Shown: positions 10,223 to 18,873 of the stretch, piece after piece | Layout of the letters: each line of letters starts with the position of its first letter | How positions within the stretch are numbered: the stretch's first letter is position 1 | Notes under the pieces: model-generated | Told to the model about the DNA's origin: nothing | Seen by the model: only the letters and a program-made list of their open reading frames with translations | The model's database searches: none | Translations under genes and position numbers: made by a program | Assembly (NCBI GenBank): GCA_016209105.1 | Contig: JACQWR010000006.1 | Span: 62,001-126,000 of the forward strand | Length of the DNA: 64,000 bases | Direction: 5' to 3' | From: Deltaproteobacteria bacterium | GTDB lineage: Bacteria > Desulfobacterota > Syntrophia > Syntrophales > JACQWR01

Positions 10223-11041
10223 CTATAGTGCAGGGGGGTCTATTCTATTGAGGAGAATGATGCTGATCCTGCGGTTTCTGGGGTCGCGGGGATTCTCCTG
10301 TACATATAATTCCTGATCGGCGTACCCGATTACCCGTGCTATTCTTCGCGATGCAATGTCGTTCTTTTCCAATTCCCTCCGTGCCGCAGAAGCCCTTCCG
10401 GTGGACAGTTCCCAATTTGTGGTTTCGGCCCCTTTAAAGGGGGCCGCATCGGTGTGTCCTTCTATGGCTATCTTGTTCGGCACGTCCTTGAGATTTTTTG
10501 CGACAAGCTTCAATATCTCCCTGGCTTTTTCCGTGGGTTGTGCGCTTCCCAAGGGGAACATTAAACTTCCTTCGGCATCAACTATCTGGATTCGCACGCC
10601 GTCAATCGTTGTGTCTACAAGCACCTGATCCTTGAGAGCCGCTAACTGCTCGTTAATGGAGGCCTGCAGTTTCCTGACGATGTCTTCCGAAGATATCTCC
10701 GCGCCGGTCATCTCTTCGCGAGTGGTTCCCCTCATCTTCTTTTTGGCGTTCATTTGTATGAGGGCTTGCTGTTCTTCCCCTATCTTGGTTTCAACCGCCG
10801 AAGCGCTTTTGTGCATGACCGAGGTTCCCGAATCCTTCTCAAAAATATTGTAGGTTTTGAAGTATCGGGAAACGGAAGCCTTCTTTTCGGGCGCAACGGC
10901 GGTGACGAGCCACATGACCAGGAAAAAGGCCATCATGGCCGTCACAAAATCCGCGTAGGCGACCTTCCAGGCGCCGCCATGGTGTGCGGCGTGTCCTTTT
11001 TTCTTTCTTCTGACAACTACTATCGGTGGCCGTTCGTCCAT
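10223..11041 (-). CDS. motB: Flagellar stator protein MotB (second stator set)
   Basis: 272 residues. An N-terminal basic tail precedes a single membrane helix, VAYADFVTAMMAFFLVMWLV, which carries the essential ion-binding Asp31. A periplasmic linker follows, then the OmpA-like peptidoglycan-binding domain (IAIEGHTDAAPF, NWELSTGRASAARR, NRRISIILL). The helix sequence is of the MotB/LafU (proton) type. It pairs with the MotA encoded just upstream on the same strand; motA stop and motB start share one base. A different stator set is encoded at 30561-32915. Confidence 0.95.
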   Translation of the reverse strand: MDERPPIVVVRRKKKGHAAHHGGAWKVAYADFVTAMMAFFLVMWLVTAVAPEKKASVSRYFKTYNIFEKDSGTSVMHKSASAVETKIGEEQQALIQMNAKKKMRGTTREEMTGAEISSEDIVRKLQASINEQLAALKDQVLVDTTIDGVRIQIVDAEGSLMFPLGSAQPTEKAREILKLVAKNLKDVPNKIAIEGHTDAAPFKGAETTNWELSTGRASAARRELEKNDIASRRIARVIGYADQELYVQENPRDPRNRRISIILLNRIDPPAL

Positions 11042-11898
11042 TATTTCTTGGCCTGTCTGAATGATTCTTCCAGTTCTGCAAAGGACGGCTTCACGTTGGC
11101 CGGGATGACACGTCTTCCGAATTCAACGGCGACCTTGGGAGCTGCACCGCCAATGAAGGCAAGGAGGGCGACCTTCAATACATTGAGATACTGAAGATCT
11201 TCCATGGCAATGTGTTCAAGGTTTTTTGCCATAGGGCCCACATACCCATAACACAAAAGCACACCCAGGAACGTTCCTACCAGTGCGGCGCCGACGCTGT
11301 GCCCGATAACTTCCGGCGGTTCACTTATCTTCCCCATGGTCAGAACAACACCGAGTACGGCGGCCACGATACCCAGTCCGGGAAGGGAATCAGCGACCGT
11401 GCTTAATGATTGCGAAGGGAGCAGCCCTTCTTCATGGTGAGATTCTAGTTCGGTGTCTATCAATGCTTCCATCTCATGCGGAGCGATGGTGGTGGTCATA
11501 ACCGTTCGCAGCGTATCGGTTATCAAGTTAATGGCGTGATGATTCTTAAGGATCTTCGGATATCTGTTGAACAGAGGACTGTCTTTCGGGCTGTCAACAT
11601 CGGATTCGACAGACACAAGTCCCTGTTGCCTGATTTTATAAAATATCCCATTGAGCAGCATCAAGGCTTCCGCATATTCTTCTTTGGAATATGGTTTATG
11701 GCTGAACATCCTGGTAATAGCGCTGATGACCGCTTTTATGATCTTCAGCGGCGATGCGACAACAAAGCCTCCAAGGGCAGCGCCGCCGATGATGACCAAC
11801 TCTGCGGGCTGAACAAGAAGGGATAGATTGCCATGTTCCATCAGATACCCGCCGACAACCGAGGCGGTAACGATGATCATACCAATAATTGCAAACAT
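11041..11898 (-). CDS. motA: Flagellar stator protein MotA (second stator set)
   Basis: 285 residues with four membrane helices: two near the N-terminus (MFAIIGMIIVTASVVGGYLM and PAELVIIGGAALGGFVV) and two after the cytoplasmic loop (ADSLPGLGIVAAVLGVVLTM and VGAALVGTFLGVLLCYGYV). The loop carries the charged residues that engage FliG. The length and PGLGIVAAVLG motif place it in the long MotA/LafT subgroup. It is co-transcribed with pilZ upstream (no gap) and motB downstream (1-bp overlap). Confidence 0.95.
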   Translation of the reverse strand: MFAIIGMIIVTASVVGGYLMEHGNLSLLVQPAELVIIGGAALGGFVVASPLKIIKAVISAITRMFSHKPYSKEEYAEALMLLNGIFYKIRQQGLVSVESDVDSPKDSPLFNRYPKILKNHHAINLITDTLRTVMTTTIAPHEMEALIDTELESHHEEGLLPSQSLSTVADSLPGLGIVAAVLGVVLTMGKISEPPEVIGHSVGAALVGTFLGVLLCYGYVGPMAKNLEHIAMEDLQYLNVLKVALLAFIGGAAPKVAVEFGRRVIPANVKPSFAELEESFRQAKK

Positions 11899-12447
11899 TT
11901 ATGGGAACAGCTCCCCCTTTTGCTTTCTTAACGATTCTCGTTCCATCTCGAAAACGAACCTGACGATTTCGTCCCTTAACGGTTCATCAATGGCAATGAA
12001 TTTGACCGAGGTAAGGTAATCCTGTCCCCTTTTTTCAATCTTCACTACTTCCCCATACAGACAAAACATGACGGGTTGCATTGCGGATAAGATGGTTTTA
12101 ATTTCCAGGATATCTCCCGGAGAGAAGAGGTGGGGAGAAGTAAAGCTCAGTCCCCCGCCGCTGATATTTTCCGAATTAAAGGGCAGGCTGCCGAGGCCTT
12201 CTTCCTGAAGGGTCAGCATGCGGATGATTGTATCAAGTTTCGAATTCAAGAGTTTTAGCCATTCAGCGAGAAGTTTGTCTTGCACATCCGGCAAGCAAGC
12301 AGATTCTTTTACCATGTAACGGCCGGAAACGTGCGCGCGGATATTCGATTGCTCTTCCGGAGGCACGAGACGAATATCAACGGGTAATTGAACCTTAACG
12401 CGTGAAAATTCTCTTCTCTGTGGATCGGCCTTTTTTTCACCGGGCAT
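11899..12447 (-). CDS. PilZ-domain protein, likely c-di-GMP effector on the stator
   Basis: 182 residues. The c-di-GMP-binding signature is present but split: RREFSRV (RxxxR) at about residues 11-17 and NISGGGLSF (D/NxSxxG) at about 89-97, separated by a helical insertion. The PilZ barrel follows. In other bacteria, PilZ proteins such as YcgR bind c-di-GMP and slow the motor at the stator or rotor; encoding in one operon with motAB suggests such a brake. ATG 12447 has AAGGGGGG six bases upstream; an in-frame GTG at 12453 abuts that site. Driven by the minus-strand sigma-54 site at 12637-12652. Confidence 0.85.
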   Translation of the reverse strand: MPGEKKADPQRREFSRVKVQLPVDIRLVPPEEQSNIRAHVSGRYMVKESACLPDVQDKLLAEWLKLLNSKLDTIIRMLTLQEEGLGSLPFNSENISGGGLSFTSPHLFSPGDILEIKTILSAMQPVMFCLYGEVVKIEKRGQDYLTSVKFIAIDEPLRDEIVRFVFEMERESLRKQKGELFP

Positions 12448-12515
12448 ATGCACCCCCCTTAGATTGACAATAATTATGACGGTTCCCTATTCGTATTGTG
12501 AAAAGTTACGCTTCA

Positions 12516-12543
12516 TCCTCCCCCCACTTTTGCGGGGGTAGGA
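12516..12543 (-). repeat. GC-rich hairpin in the pilZ leader
   Basis: TCCTCCCCCC-ACTTTTG-CGGGGGTAGGA type inverted repeat (stem about nine to ten base pairs with one mismatch). It lies between the minus-strand sigma-54 promoter and the pilZ start, so it would be part of the 5' leader RNA. Confidence 0.45.
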
Positions 12544-12636
12544 CGTGCTGCTCCATCTAAGTATTTATAATGCATCATTATTATCCTTTCTTGCCTCTGG
12601 TGCATTTTACGGGAGCATCAATTATGGCTATAGGCT

Positions 12637-12652
12637 TGCAAACTGAGTGCCA
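12637..12652 (-). promoter_or_regulatory. Sigma-54 promoter of pilZ-motA-motB
   Basis: Read on the minus strand, TGGCAC-TCAGT-TTGCA is a full match to the -24/-12 consensus TGGCAC-N5-TTGCW. It lies about 190 bases before pilZ, with no other gene between. A GTCAAA-type palindrome is located 141 bases further upstream. Confidence 0.8.
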
Positions 12653-12990
12653 TATTGCATGTGGAATGGTACACTGGTTTTTATCGGTGCTATGTATACG
12701 GACAGCCACTCTATACTTTGCTATTACGGGGATTGTTCTTCAAGAAACATATCATTCGGTATTTTTCCTGTTTCATGGAAGCGATTCCTTTCGTCAAATA
12801 TTTGGCTTGTATGATAGCTATTTGACAGAAAGAGAAATTGTCGTGCGCTGTCTTCAAAACATCATTTTTTTCACTGGCTCCGCCGGGCAAATCATAAATG
12901 GTTCACATTTAAAAGCAGAGCGGGCGCGCATTCCCTGCGGTTAACGGTTAATTAAACGAACAGGTCTTCTTCTGTTAAGGATAGAAAATT
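12653..12990. other. Spacer between divergent sigma-54 promoters
   Basis: I find no convincing gene. A 124-codon frame on the plus strand (12570-12944) has no ribosome-binding site and no recognisable domain, and it would contain the minus-strand sigma-54 promoter. Apart from the inverted repeats at 12793-12826 I see no structure. Confidence 0.5.
12793..12826. promoter_or_regulatory. Palindromic GTCAAA boxes upstream of the pilZ-motAB promoter
   Basis: GTCAAATATTTGGC (12793-12806) is a 14-bp near-palindrome; its first eight bases are also matched by TATTTGAC at 12819-12826. The 14-mer resembles GTCAAAGATTTGAC upstream of the other motA promoter (30343) and the published FleQ-type box GTCAATAAATTGAC. 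It lies 141 bp upstream of the sigma-54 site, a distance suited to an activator site. Confidence 0.45.
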
Positions 12991-13029
12991 TCCCGCAGTT
13001 TATTCGAGAATGGCTTCAATTATTTTCTC
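12991..13029. promoter_or_regulatory. Recurring upstream element, copy A
   Basis: The segment contains CCGCAGTTTATT and GGCTTCAAT, spaced as in copies B (18691), C (49686) and D (59834). It ends about 110 bp upstream of the sigma-54 site at 13132. The recurrence and position suggest a binding site for the sigma-54 activator, probably FlrC itself, whose gene lies in this operon. Confidence 0.6.
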
Positions 13030-13131
13030 GTATCGGAAAATCCCCCGATGAATGAAAAACGCTATTTTTTACAAGTTCATAAAGATGGGGCATAGTTCAC
13101 TTAAGTGGCACAAATAATTTAACAACGAACA

Positions 13132-13147
13132 TGGTATGTAAATTGCT
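13132..13147 (+). promoter_or_regulatory. Sigma-54 promoter of the TPR-flrB-flrC operon
   Basis: TGGTAT-GTAAA-TTGCT fits the -24/-12 pattern with the invariant GG and GC at the correct spacing. It is about 285 bp before the start at 13430, so the mRNA would carry a leader of roughly 270 bases. Confidence 0.7.
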
Positions 13148-13187
13148 TTTACCTTAAGTTTCGGAATCCATGCTTTCGGTGTGAAGC

Positions 13188-13234
13188 AAGGGTATATCCC
13201 CTTCCGAAAGAAGGTGGATAGTCCGAAAGCGACT
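13188..13234 (+). ncRNA. Candidate structured leader RNA (three small hairpins)
   Basis: Within the leader there are three consecutive hairpins: AAGGG/CCCTT near 13188-13203, CCTTC-CGAAA-GAAGG (13200-13214) and AGTC-CGAAAGC-GACT (13220-13234). The first two overlap, so they may be alternatives, and the last two have GAAA-containing loops. Together with the long untranslated leader this suggests a regulatory RNA, but it matches no riboswitch class I recognise. Confidence 0.35.
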
Positions 13235-13429
13235 GTATTCTTAGCAACTTACTGCGAGAAATCTTCACTATGGGTTATTGGTCGGGAGCGCGTTCCTTTA
13301 GGCCCTACCCTGTGGACGGTGAGCGTCATGTTGCCTCATCTGCCATTTCACGGCAGCGTGGGAGCATTTCCTGCTGGGGATGTATATGTCTGATTCTTTG
13401 CTCTTTATGAACGGGACGTCGGATAGTAG

Positions 13430-16030
13430 ATGAAAAAAATACTATTAGTAAAAATTCTCATTTTATTTTTTTTATTTGCCCTGAGGTATGATTGTTATGC
13501 GGGGAAAGCCGGGACCTATTATACGATCCACGGAGCCTCCTATCAAAAACTGGGCAATGCAATCAATAACGTGAATGAGTTAAAGGCACTCGGTTACGAA
13601 TCATATTACAAAAAGGTAAACATCCCCGGGAAAGGTGTCTGGTACAGAGTCTATATCGGCAGGTATGCGGGCAGAGACGAGGCGCTGAAGGTTGCAAAAA
13701 AACTTGAAGCAAGCCGTGCGGTTGATGCCTTCACTCTGCAGGAATATGTCTCTCAGGGCCCTGCCGGTATGTCTTCAACGGCAGGAAGCAAACGGATGAC
13801 ATCCGATTCATCTGCGGCTCCATCAAAATTCAAAAGGAAGGGCGATAATAAGAGCGCTAAAACGGATATCCTGAAGGATAAAGATTCTTCTCGTCCGCGG
13901 CAGGATATTAATGTTGCCGAGAAAAGCAAGAATGGAAGCAAGGGGCAGAAAGCATCAAAATCCGGAGATGCTGCCGGCACGGCGGGAGAATCGGTGCAGA
14001 CTGCTCAATCGGCCCCCGCGCAATCAGAGAAAGCCCCGCTGCCTTTGGCTGACAAAAGCGCTCCGGAAGGGGGGCCCTATGAAACGGCTATGCGTAACTT
14101 TGATGCAGGGCGATATGAACAGGCGCTGGATGCCCTTAAGGAACTGAATCGCCAAAAACTTGATCCGGAAAGAAAAGAAAAGGTTCTGATACGGCTGGCC
14201 GATTGCTATTATTATCTGGGAGAAAAGGGCAGCTACCGTCAATTTCTCACGGCGGTTGATTATTACAAAGACATCCTGGGCCGTTATCCCGACCCGCGAG
14301 AGGGAAACGCCATTGTCTATTACCGGCTGGCAAAGAGCTACGAGAATTTAAAATTTTACTATGAAGCATTGGGAGCATTCGAAAGTCTGGTATTGAAATA
14401 TCCGGATTCTCCTTATCTGCAGGAAGCAACATTCAAAGTAGGCATGATGTTGCGTGAAACAAGAAGATTCGGGAAAGCATTAGAAAAACTCTCCGCTTAT
14501 TTGAAAAAATTTCCTGATGGGAAATTTGCCAGAGTCGCGGCCTTCAGCATCGGTGATTGTTATTACCAGTTGCGTCAAAAAGACAATGCCGAGGCCTGGT
14601 ACGGATATGTCCAAAAAAAATGGCCGCCATTCGGAAATATACCTTTTGAGGGTATCCCGAAGGATGCGATTCGCAATTTTGGCAATCATACGTTCCAGAT
14701 GCGGAGATATGCCGATGCCGTTGATGTATTCTCATTCTATATGAGTTTGTATCCCGGCGATGAGCATAACAGGAACGCCCTTTATGGTATGGCCAGCTCG
14801 TATGCGGAACTGAATCAGTTCAATGCCGCGGTAAAACTTTTCGGTCTCTTAATAGAACGATATCCTGAAACAAAAGAAGCGAAAGAAGCGGTTTTTGTCA
14901 TGGCCAATATCGGTGTTACAAACCCCGGCATGAAATTTCCGATCTATATGGCGGGGATTGGCAATTATAGCGATCCTCTCAAGACCTACGACAGCCTCTT
15001 GGCAAAATTCCCTGTCGGGAATTTTGCGGAAAAAGTGCTTTATCAAAAAGGTCTCGCCCTGGAGACATATGGCAAAAATAAAGAGGCCTTTGATACGTAT
15101 GTTCAGCTCTTAAAGCGGTTTCCCCAGAGCACGTATCAGGATGAGAGCAGACGAAATCTGGCGCGAAATCTGACGTTGCTGATAAACAAATATTATGAAG
15201 CCGGCGATACGGTAGCGGTTGCTGACTTATATTTCAGGGTATTTGTCGCCGGCTTTATTAAAGATGGCGATCCCGATGCACTGTGGAAGATCGGGATGAG
15301 TCTGAAAAAAATCGGTCTTTATGAAGAGGCGGCAGTGGTATTGAACACTGTGGCGAGAACCCCGCGTGATACGCAGGAAGAATCCAGATTGTTGCTTGTT
15401 TTGGCTGACTTAGACAGATTGAGGGGCAAGAATAACGATGCTGAAGAAAAATTGTTGGCCTTGTTGAAAAGACCGGCAAAGGATATTGAAGGCTTGAGAA
15501 ATGTCAAGATGATGCTGGCGGATATTTACTGCCGGAAGAAACTTTATGAAAAGGCCATTCCTCTCTATGCGGAGGCCTTGGGTTCCGGGGGAGAGGTTAT
15601 AGAGGGAGCCGCGCGTGATTATCTGAACTACGCTATTGCCTTGAAAGAGAAAAATATGCTTGCGCCTGCCGTGGCTAATTATCAGATGGCCATTAAAGAT
15701 TACACCCGTAATCAGCAAAAACATTCTCCGGACATAGCCGCTGACGCCTACCTGGGACTGGGTGATTCCTTTTATCAAGAAAAGAAATACCAGGAGGGGC
15801 TGCCTATGTACCTTCAACTCTTTGCCGTAGCCCGGGGAGAACAGAATTATAAGTGGTGGTCCCTCTACCATGTCGGGCAAGGTTACACGAAACTAAATAA
15901 TGCGCAAATGGCGGAGAGCACGTTTAATCAATTGAAGGAGGGCGGCAAGGAAGGGTTTTGGGAAAAAGTGTCGGACTATTGGCGGCAAGACGACACGTGG
16001 CATGAAAAAAACATAAGGCCTCTGAAATGA
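13430..16030 (+). CDS. Exported SPOR-TPR repeat protein of the flrBC operon
   Basis: 866 residues. A signal peptide (KILLVKILILFFLFALRYDC, cleavage near YAG) is followed by a SPOR domain at about 28-105 (TYYTIHGASYQKLGNAINN, VWYRVYIGRYAGRDEA), a domain family that binds denuded peptidoglycan. A low-complexity Ser/Lys/Ala linker follows (about 110-210), then tetratricopeptide repeats to the end (for example YYRLAKSYENLKFYYEALGA, ALYGMASSYAELNQFNAAVK). Probably periplasmic and cell-wall-associated. Its stop overlaps the kinase start (ATGA), so it may supply the kinase with information on flagellar assembly; that link is inference. Confidence 0.82.
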   Translation: MKKILLVKILILFFLFALRYDCYAGKAGTYYTIHGASYQKLGNAINNVNELKALGYESYYKKVNIPGKGVWYRVYIGRYAGRDEALKVAKKLEASRAVDAFTLQEYVSQGPAGMSSTAGSKRMTSDSSAAPSKFKRKGDNKSAKTDILKDKDSSRPRQDINVAEKSKNGSKGQKASKSGDAAGTAGESVQTAQSAPAQSEKAPLPLADKSAPEGGPYETAMRNFDAGRYEQALDALKELNRQKLDPERKEKVLIRLADCYYYLGEKGSYRQFLTAVDYYKDILGRYPDPREGNAIVYYRLAKSYENLKFYYEALGAFESLVLKYPDSPYLQEATFKVGMMLRETRRFGKALEKLSAYLKKFPDGKFARVAAFSIGDCYYQLRQKDNAEAWYGYVQKKWPPFGNIPFEGIPKDAIRNFGNHTFQMRRYADAVDVFSFYMSLYPGDEHNRNALYGMASSYAELNQFNAAVKLFGLLIERYPETKEAKEAVFVMANIGVTNPGMKFPIYMAGIGNYSDPLKTYDSLLAKFPVGNFAEKVLYQKGLALETYGKNKEAFDTYVQLLKRFPQSTYQDESRRNLARNLTLLINKYYEAGDTVAVADLYFRVFVAGFIKDGDPDALWKIGMSLKKIGLYEEAAVVLNTVARTPRDTQEESRLLLVLADLDRLRGKNNDAEEKLLALLKRPAKDIEGLRNVKMMLADIYCRKKLYEKAIPLYAEALGSGGEVIEGAARDYLNYAIALKEKNMLAPAVANYQMAIKDYTRNQQKHSPDIAADAYLGLGDSFYQEKKYQEGLPMYLQLFAVARGEQNYKWWSLYHVGQGYTKLNNAQMAESTFNQLKEGGKEGFWEKVSDYWRQDDTWHEKNIRPLK

Positions 16031-17250
16031 ATAACTTTCAATTTCTCAAGCAATCGTTTGATCATTTCAACCAGGCAACTGTTTCTCTTGAGCGCGCCTA
16101 TGCAAGCCTCGAGGAGAAATTTGAAAGTATTAACCGTGAGCTGGAAGAAAAGAACACGGAACTGACAAAGACGATCGCGGAAAAAGAGGATATGAAAAAT
16201 TATCTCCAGAACATTCTGGAGAGCTTGACTACCGGTGTAGTCGTGACGGACCTGGAAGAAAAAATACAAACGGTCAACCGGTGTGCTGAGATTTTTTCCG
16301 GGGTTCCCCGGAGTGGTGTTCTGGGGGAGAATATTGTCGTTTTGTTCGGAGATGCTTTCCCGGAGAAAGATAAGCGGGTGTGCTTTTCCGAATATTTCCG
16401 TGGAGAAGCCGGACGCAAAATCAGGTTAAAGGGCCGAACCTTGGAGGTATTCGATGCGCCGGTAAGAGACCGAAACGATGACGTTATCGGGACCGTTTTT
16501 ATATTGCGGGATGTGACCAGGATTGAAAAATTGGAGGAAATGACCAAGCGCACGGAAAAATTTGCGGCAATGGGCGAAATGGCCGCAAATATCGCGCATG
16601 AAATAAGAAATCCCTTGGGCAGTATAGAACTCTTTGCCTCGTTACTGATAAAAGATTTAACAGAAAAGAAAGATCAGGACCGCATATCACAGATCATTAC
16701 CTCCGTAAAGAACATGGATAATAAAATATCGAATCTCCTGTTATTCACCAGGAACACCCTACCCCTGATGCGGACGGTGAATGTTCACAACATATTGAAA
16801 GAGATACATGTGTTTTCCGAACAAATTTTCACGCAGGGAAATATTGTTTTTACTATCCGCTATGCCGAGGCTGACCCGGTAATCGAAGGGGATACGGAAA
16901 TGCTGAAACAGGTATTCTTTAACCTGATATTAAATGCCCTGCAGGCGATGCCTGACGGTGGGCATCTTTCCATAGAAACCAGGTGTCAGCAAGGGCATAG
17001 CAATAGTAAAACGAATGCTGTCTCGTCCGTGGAAATCAGGTTCTCCGATAGCGGTGTGGGGATAGAGGAAGAAAACATGAACAAGATATTCGATCCTTTC
17101 TTCAGTACGCGAGATGGGGGATCCGGTTTGGGATTGGCCATTGTTCACAATATTGTTGATATGCACGGGGGAAGCATCAATGTTGAAAAAGGTGAACAGG
17201 GTGGTACGGTTTTTACTGTTCTATTGCCGCTGATTAATGGTGAGGAGTAA
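16027..17250 (+). CDS. flrB: FlrB-like sensor histidine kinase
   Basis: 407 residues without membrane segments. An N-terminal coiled coil (about 15-60) is followed by a PAS domain (about 60-165, ILESLTTGVVVTDLEEKIQT), a dimerisation/phosphoacceptor domain with NIAHEIRNPLGSIELFASLL and an ATPase with NLILNALQAMPDGG, DSGVGIEEE and GGSGLGLAIVHNIVDMHGG. This cytoplasmic PAS-kinase layout is that of FlrB/FleS, which phosphorylates the sigma-54 activator encoded next. It overlaps the preceding gene by four bases and is four bases before flrC. Confidence 0.9.
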   Translation: MNNFQFLKQSFDHFNQATVSLERAYASLEEKFESINRELEEKNTELTKTIAEKEDMKNYLQNILESLTTGVVVTDLEEKIQTVNRCAEIFSGVPRSGVLGENIVVLFGDAFPEKDKRVCFSEYFRGEAGRKIRLKGRTLEVFDAPVRDRNDDVIGTVFILRDVTRIEKLEEMTKRTEKFAAMGEMAANIAHEIRNPLGSIELFASLLIKDLTEKKDQDRISQIITSVKNMDNKISNLLLFTRNTLPLMRTVNVHNILKEIHVFSEQIFTQGNIVFTIRYAEADPVIEGDTEMLKQVFFNLILNALQAMPDGGHLSIETRCQQGHSNSKTNAVSSVEIRFSDSGVGIEEENMNKIFDPFFSTRDGGSGLGLAIVHNIVDMHGGSINVEKGEQGGTVFTVLLPLINGEE

Positions 17251-17254
17251 CGGG

Positions 17255-18646
17255 ATGCAGCAGATTCTAATTGCGGATGACGATGTTTCCATGAGGGCAG
17301 CCCTTTCCGAATCCCTGGAAAGTTGCGGGTATGAAGTGGCGACAGCGGAGAATGGAGCGGATGCCCTGCAGAAATTCCGGGAGGGCAGATTTGAGGTCGT
17401 TATTACCGATATGAGAATGCCCAAAATGAGCGGTATGGATGTTCTCCGCGGGATAAAAAAGATTTCGCCGGCAACTCCGGTTATCCTTATTACCGCATAT
17501 GGAACCGTTAACACGGCTGTGGAGGCGATGAAGGAAGGCGCCGCCGAGTTCATCATAAAGCCCTTTTCTCTCGATGATCTGGAATTTGTCGTAAAGAATG
17601 TTCTCGCCGCCAATGCCGAAAATCAGATCGGGGAAGAAACCAGGGCACAGGAAAGCCCTTATCCCGCCAGAGAAATTATCACGAAGGACGCTAAAATTTT
17701 AGCGCTCCTGGAGCTATTGAAAAACGTAGCCAAGAGCAAATCCAGTATCCTGATCCAGGGTGAGAGCGGGACGGGGAAAGAGCTGTTTGCCCGCTACATT
17801 TACCGTCACAGCAACAGGAAGAACATGTCCTTTGTGGCAGTCAACTGTGCCGCCATCCCCGGCAACCTGCTGGAAAGTGAGATGTTCGGATATGAAAAGG
17901 GGGCCTTTACCGGGGCGTTACAGAGGAAGCCGGGGAAATTTGAGCTGGCGGATGGGGGGACCCTTTTGTTGGATGAAATCAGTGAAATGGATATGCAGCT
18001 TCAGGCAAAACTGCTCCGGGTCCTCCAGGAAGGAGAAATAGATCGCCTGGGAGGAAAGTCGCCCATACCGGTAGATGTAAGGATTATTGCCACCAGCAAT
18101 GCGGATTTAAAGGCGCGTATCGAAGAGAAGGCATTCCGGGAAGATCTCTATTATCGTTTGAATGTCATCCCCATCAAGATACCGCCGCTCAGGGAAAGAC
18201 ATGGCGACGTCCTCCTTCTGGCCGAGTATTTTTTAAAAAAGTACAGTCATATCAATGAGAAGAAACCCCCTCAATTTTCTTCCCGAGTCCTCTCGCTTTT
18301 GGAATCTCACCCCTGGCCCGGCAATGTTCGGGAATTGGAAAATATTGTGGAAAGGGCCGTTCTTATCTGTGAGGGAGCTGCCATACTGCCCGATCATCTT
18401 TGCCTGGAAGGGGAGGAGAGAAAAATTGTTTCCCCAGTTCCTGCCCCTGTAGAACATCCCTTTATGAAAAATCCCGAGTTGACCCTTAAGGACATGGAGC
18501 GGGATCTTATTTTCGAAACGATGAGTAGGGTGAAGGGAAATAAGACAAAAGCGTCAAAAATTCTTGGTATCAGTGTCCGCACGATGCGCAACAAGCTACA
18601 TGAATATAATTATTCGGTTAATGATGAATCAGGCAGCGGACGTTAG
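17255..18646 (+). CDS. flrC: FlrC-like sigma-54-dependent response regulator
   Basis: 463 residues from ATG 17255 (GAGGAG eight bases upstream; the ATG at 17237 lies in the kinase gene). Receiver with LIADDDVSMRAA and Asp52 (VVITDMRMPKMSG), then an AAA+ domain with Walker A GESGTGKELFARY, the sigma-54-contacting GAFTGA loop, Walker B GGTLLLDEI and the R-finger region, then a Fis-type helix-turn-helix (NKTKASKILGISVRTMRNKL). All parts required for an active NtrC-type activator are present. It is the probable activator of the seven sigma-54 sites in this window. Confidence 0.93.
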   Translation: MQQILIADDDVSMRAALSESLESCGYEVATAENGADALQKFREGRFEVVITDMRMPKMSGMDVLRGIKKISPATPVILITAYGTVNTAVEAMKEGAAEFIIKPFSLDDLEFVVKNVLAANAENQIGEETRAQESPYPAREIITKDAKILALLELLKNVAKSKSSILIQGESGTGKELFARYIYRHSNRKNMSFVAVNCAAIPGNLLESEMFGYEKGAFTGALQRKPGKFELADGGTLLLDEISEMDMQLQAKLLRVLQEGEIDRLGGKSPIPVDVRIIATSNADLKARIEEKAFREDLYYRLNVIPIKIPPLRERHGDVLLLAEYFLKKYSHINEKKPPQFSSRVLSLLESHPWPGNVRELENIVERAVLICEGAAILPDHLCLEGEERKIVSPVPAPVEHPFMKNPELTLKDMERDLIFETMSRVKGNKTKASKILGISVRTMRNKLHEYNYSVNDESGSGR

Positions 18647-18656
18647 GGGTAGGGGA

Positions 18657-18668
18657 ACGCTTAAGCGT
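18657..18668. terminator. Short palindrome after flrC
   Basis: ACGCTTAAGCGT is a perfect 12-bp palindrome 10 bases after the flrC stop, flanked by GGGGA and TTCC. It may end the flrBC transcript, but no T-run follows. Confidence 0.35.
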
Positions 18669-18690
18669 ATTCCGTGGGGATCGAACATAA

Positions 18691-18723
18691 TCTGTAGTTT
18701 ACTGAAGCAGAGCTTTAATAGAC
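18691..18723. promoter_or_regulatory. Recurring upstream element, copy B
   Basis: CTGTAGTTTACT followed by AGAGCTTTAATAGAC. The AGTTTACT part matches copy C and the AGAGCTT-AATAGAC part matches copy D. It lies about 104 bp upstream of the flgB sigma-54 site. AAGC-AGA-GCTT within it is a small dyad. Confidence 0.6.
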
Positions 18724-18823
18724 AATAAGTAAGGATACGTTGCACGCGGTTGCTGTTTCCCCATCGGCTTGGCTGTGAAAATTACGCACTCCTTGGTTTT
18801 TGCCTCGATGATGACGATTTGTT

Positions 18824-18839
18824 TGGTACATGATTTGCA
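18824..18839 (+). promoter_or_regulatory. Sigma-54 promoter of flgBC-fliE and following genes
   Basis: TGGTAC-ATGAT-TTGCA matches the -24/-12 consensus. It ends 34 bp before the flgB start, leaving a short leader with AAGGGGGTG as ribosome-binding site. Confidence 0.8.
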
Positions 18840-18873
18840 GGATTTTTGTATCATAGTAAGGGGGTGTTGATAC

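Noticed and set aside
12570-12944. 124-codon plus-strand frame
   Set aside because: No ribosome-binding site, no recognisable domain, an amino-acid mix unlike neighbouring genes, and it would contain the minus-strand sigma-54 promoter of pilZ.
13105-13120. TGGCACAAATAATTTA as a sigma-54 promoter
   Set aside because: The -24 half is perfect but the invariant GC of the -12 half is missing; the site at 13132-13147 fits better.
13181-13393. 70-codon frame in the leader of the TPR gene
   Set aside because: Overlaps the hairpins of the leader, has no ribosome-binding site and no similarity I recognise; more likely untranslated leader.
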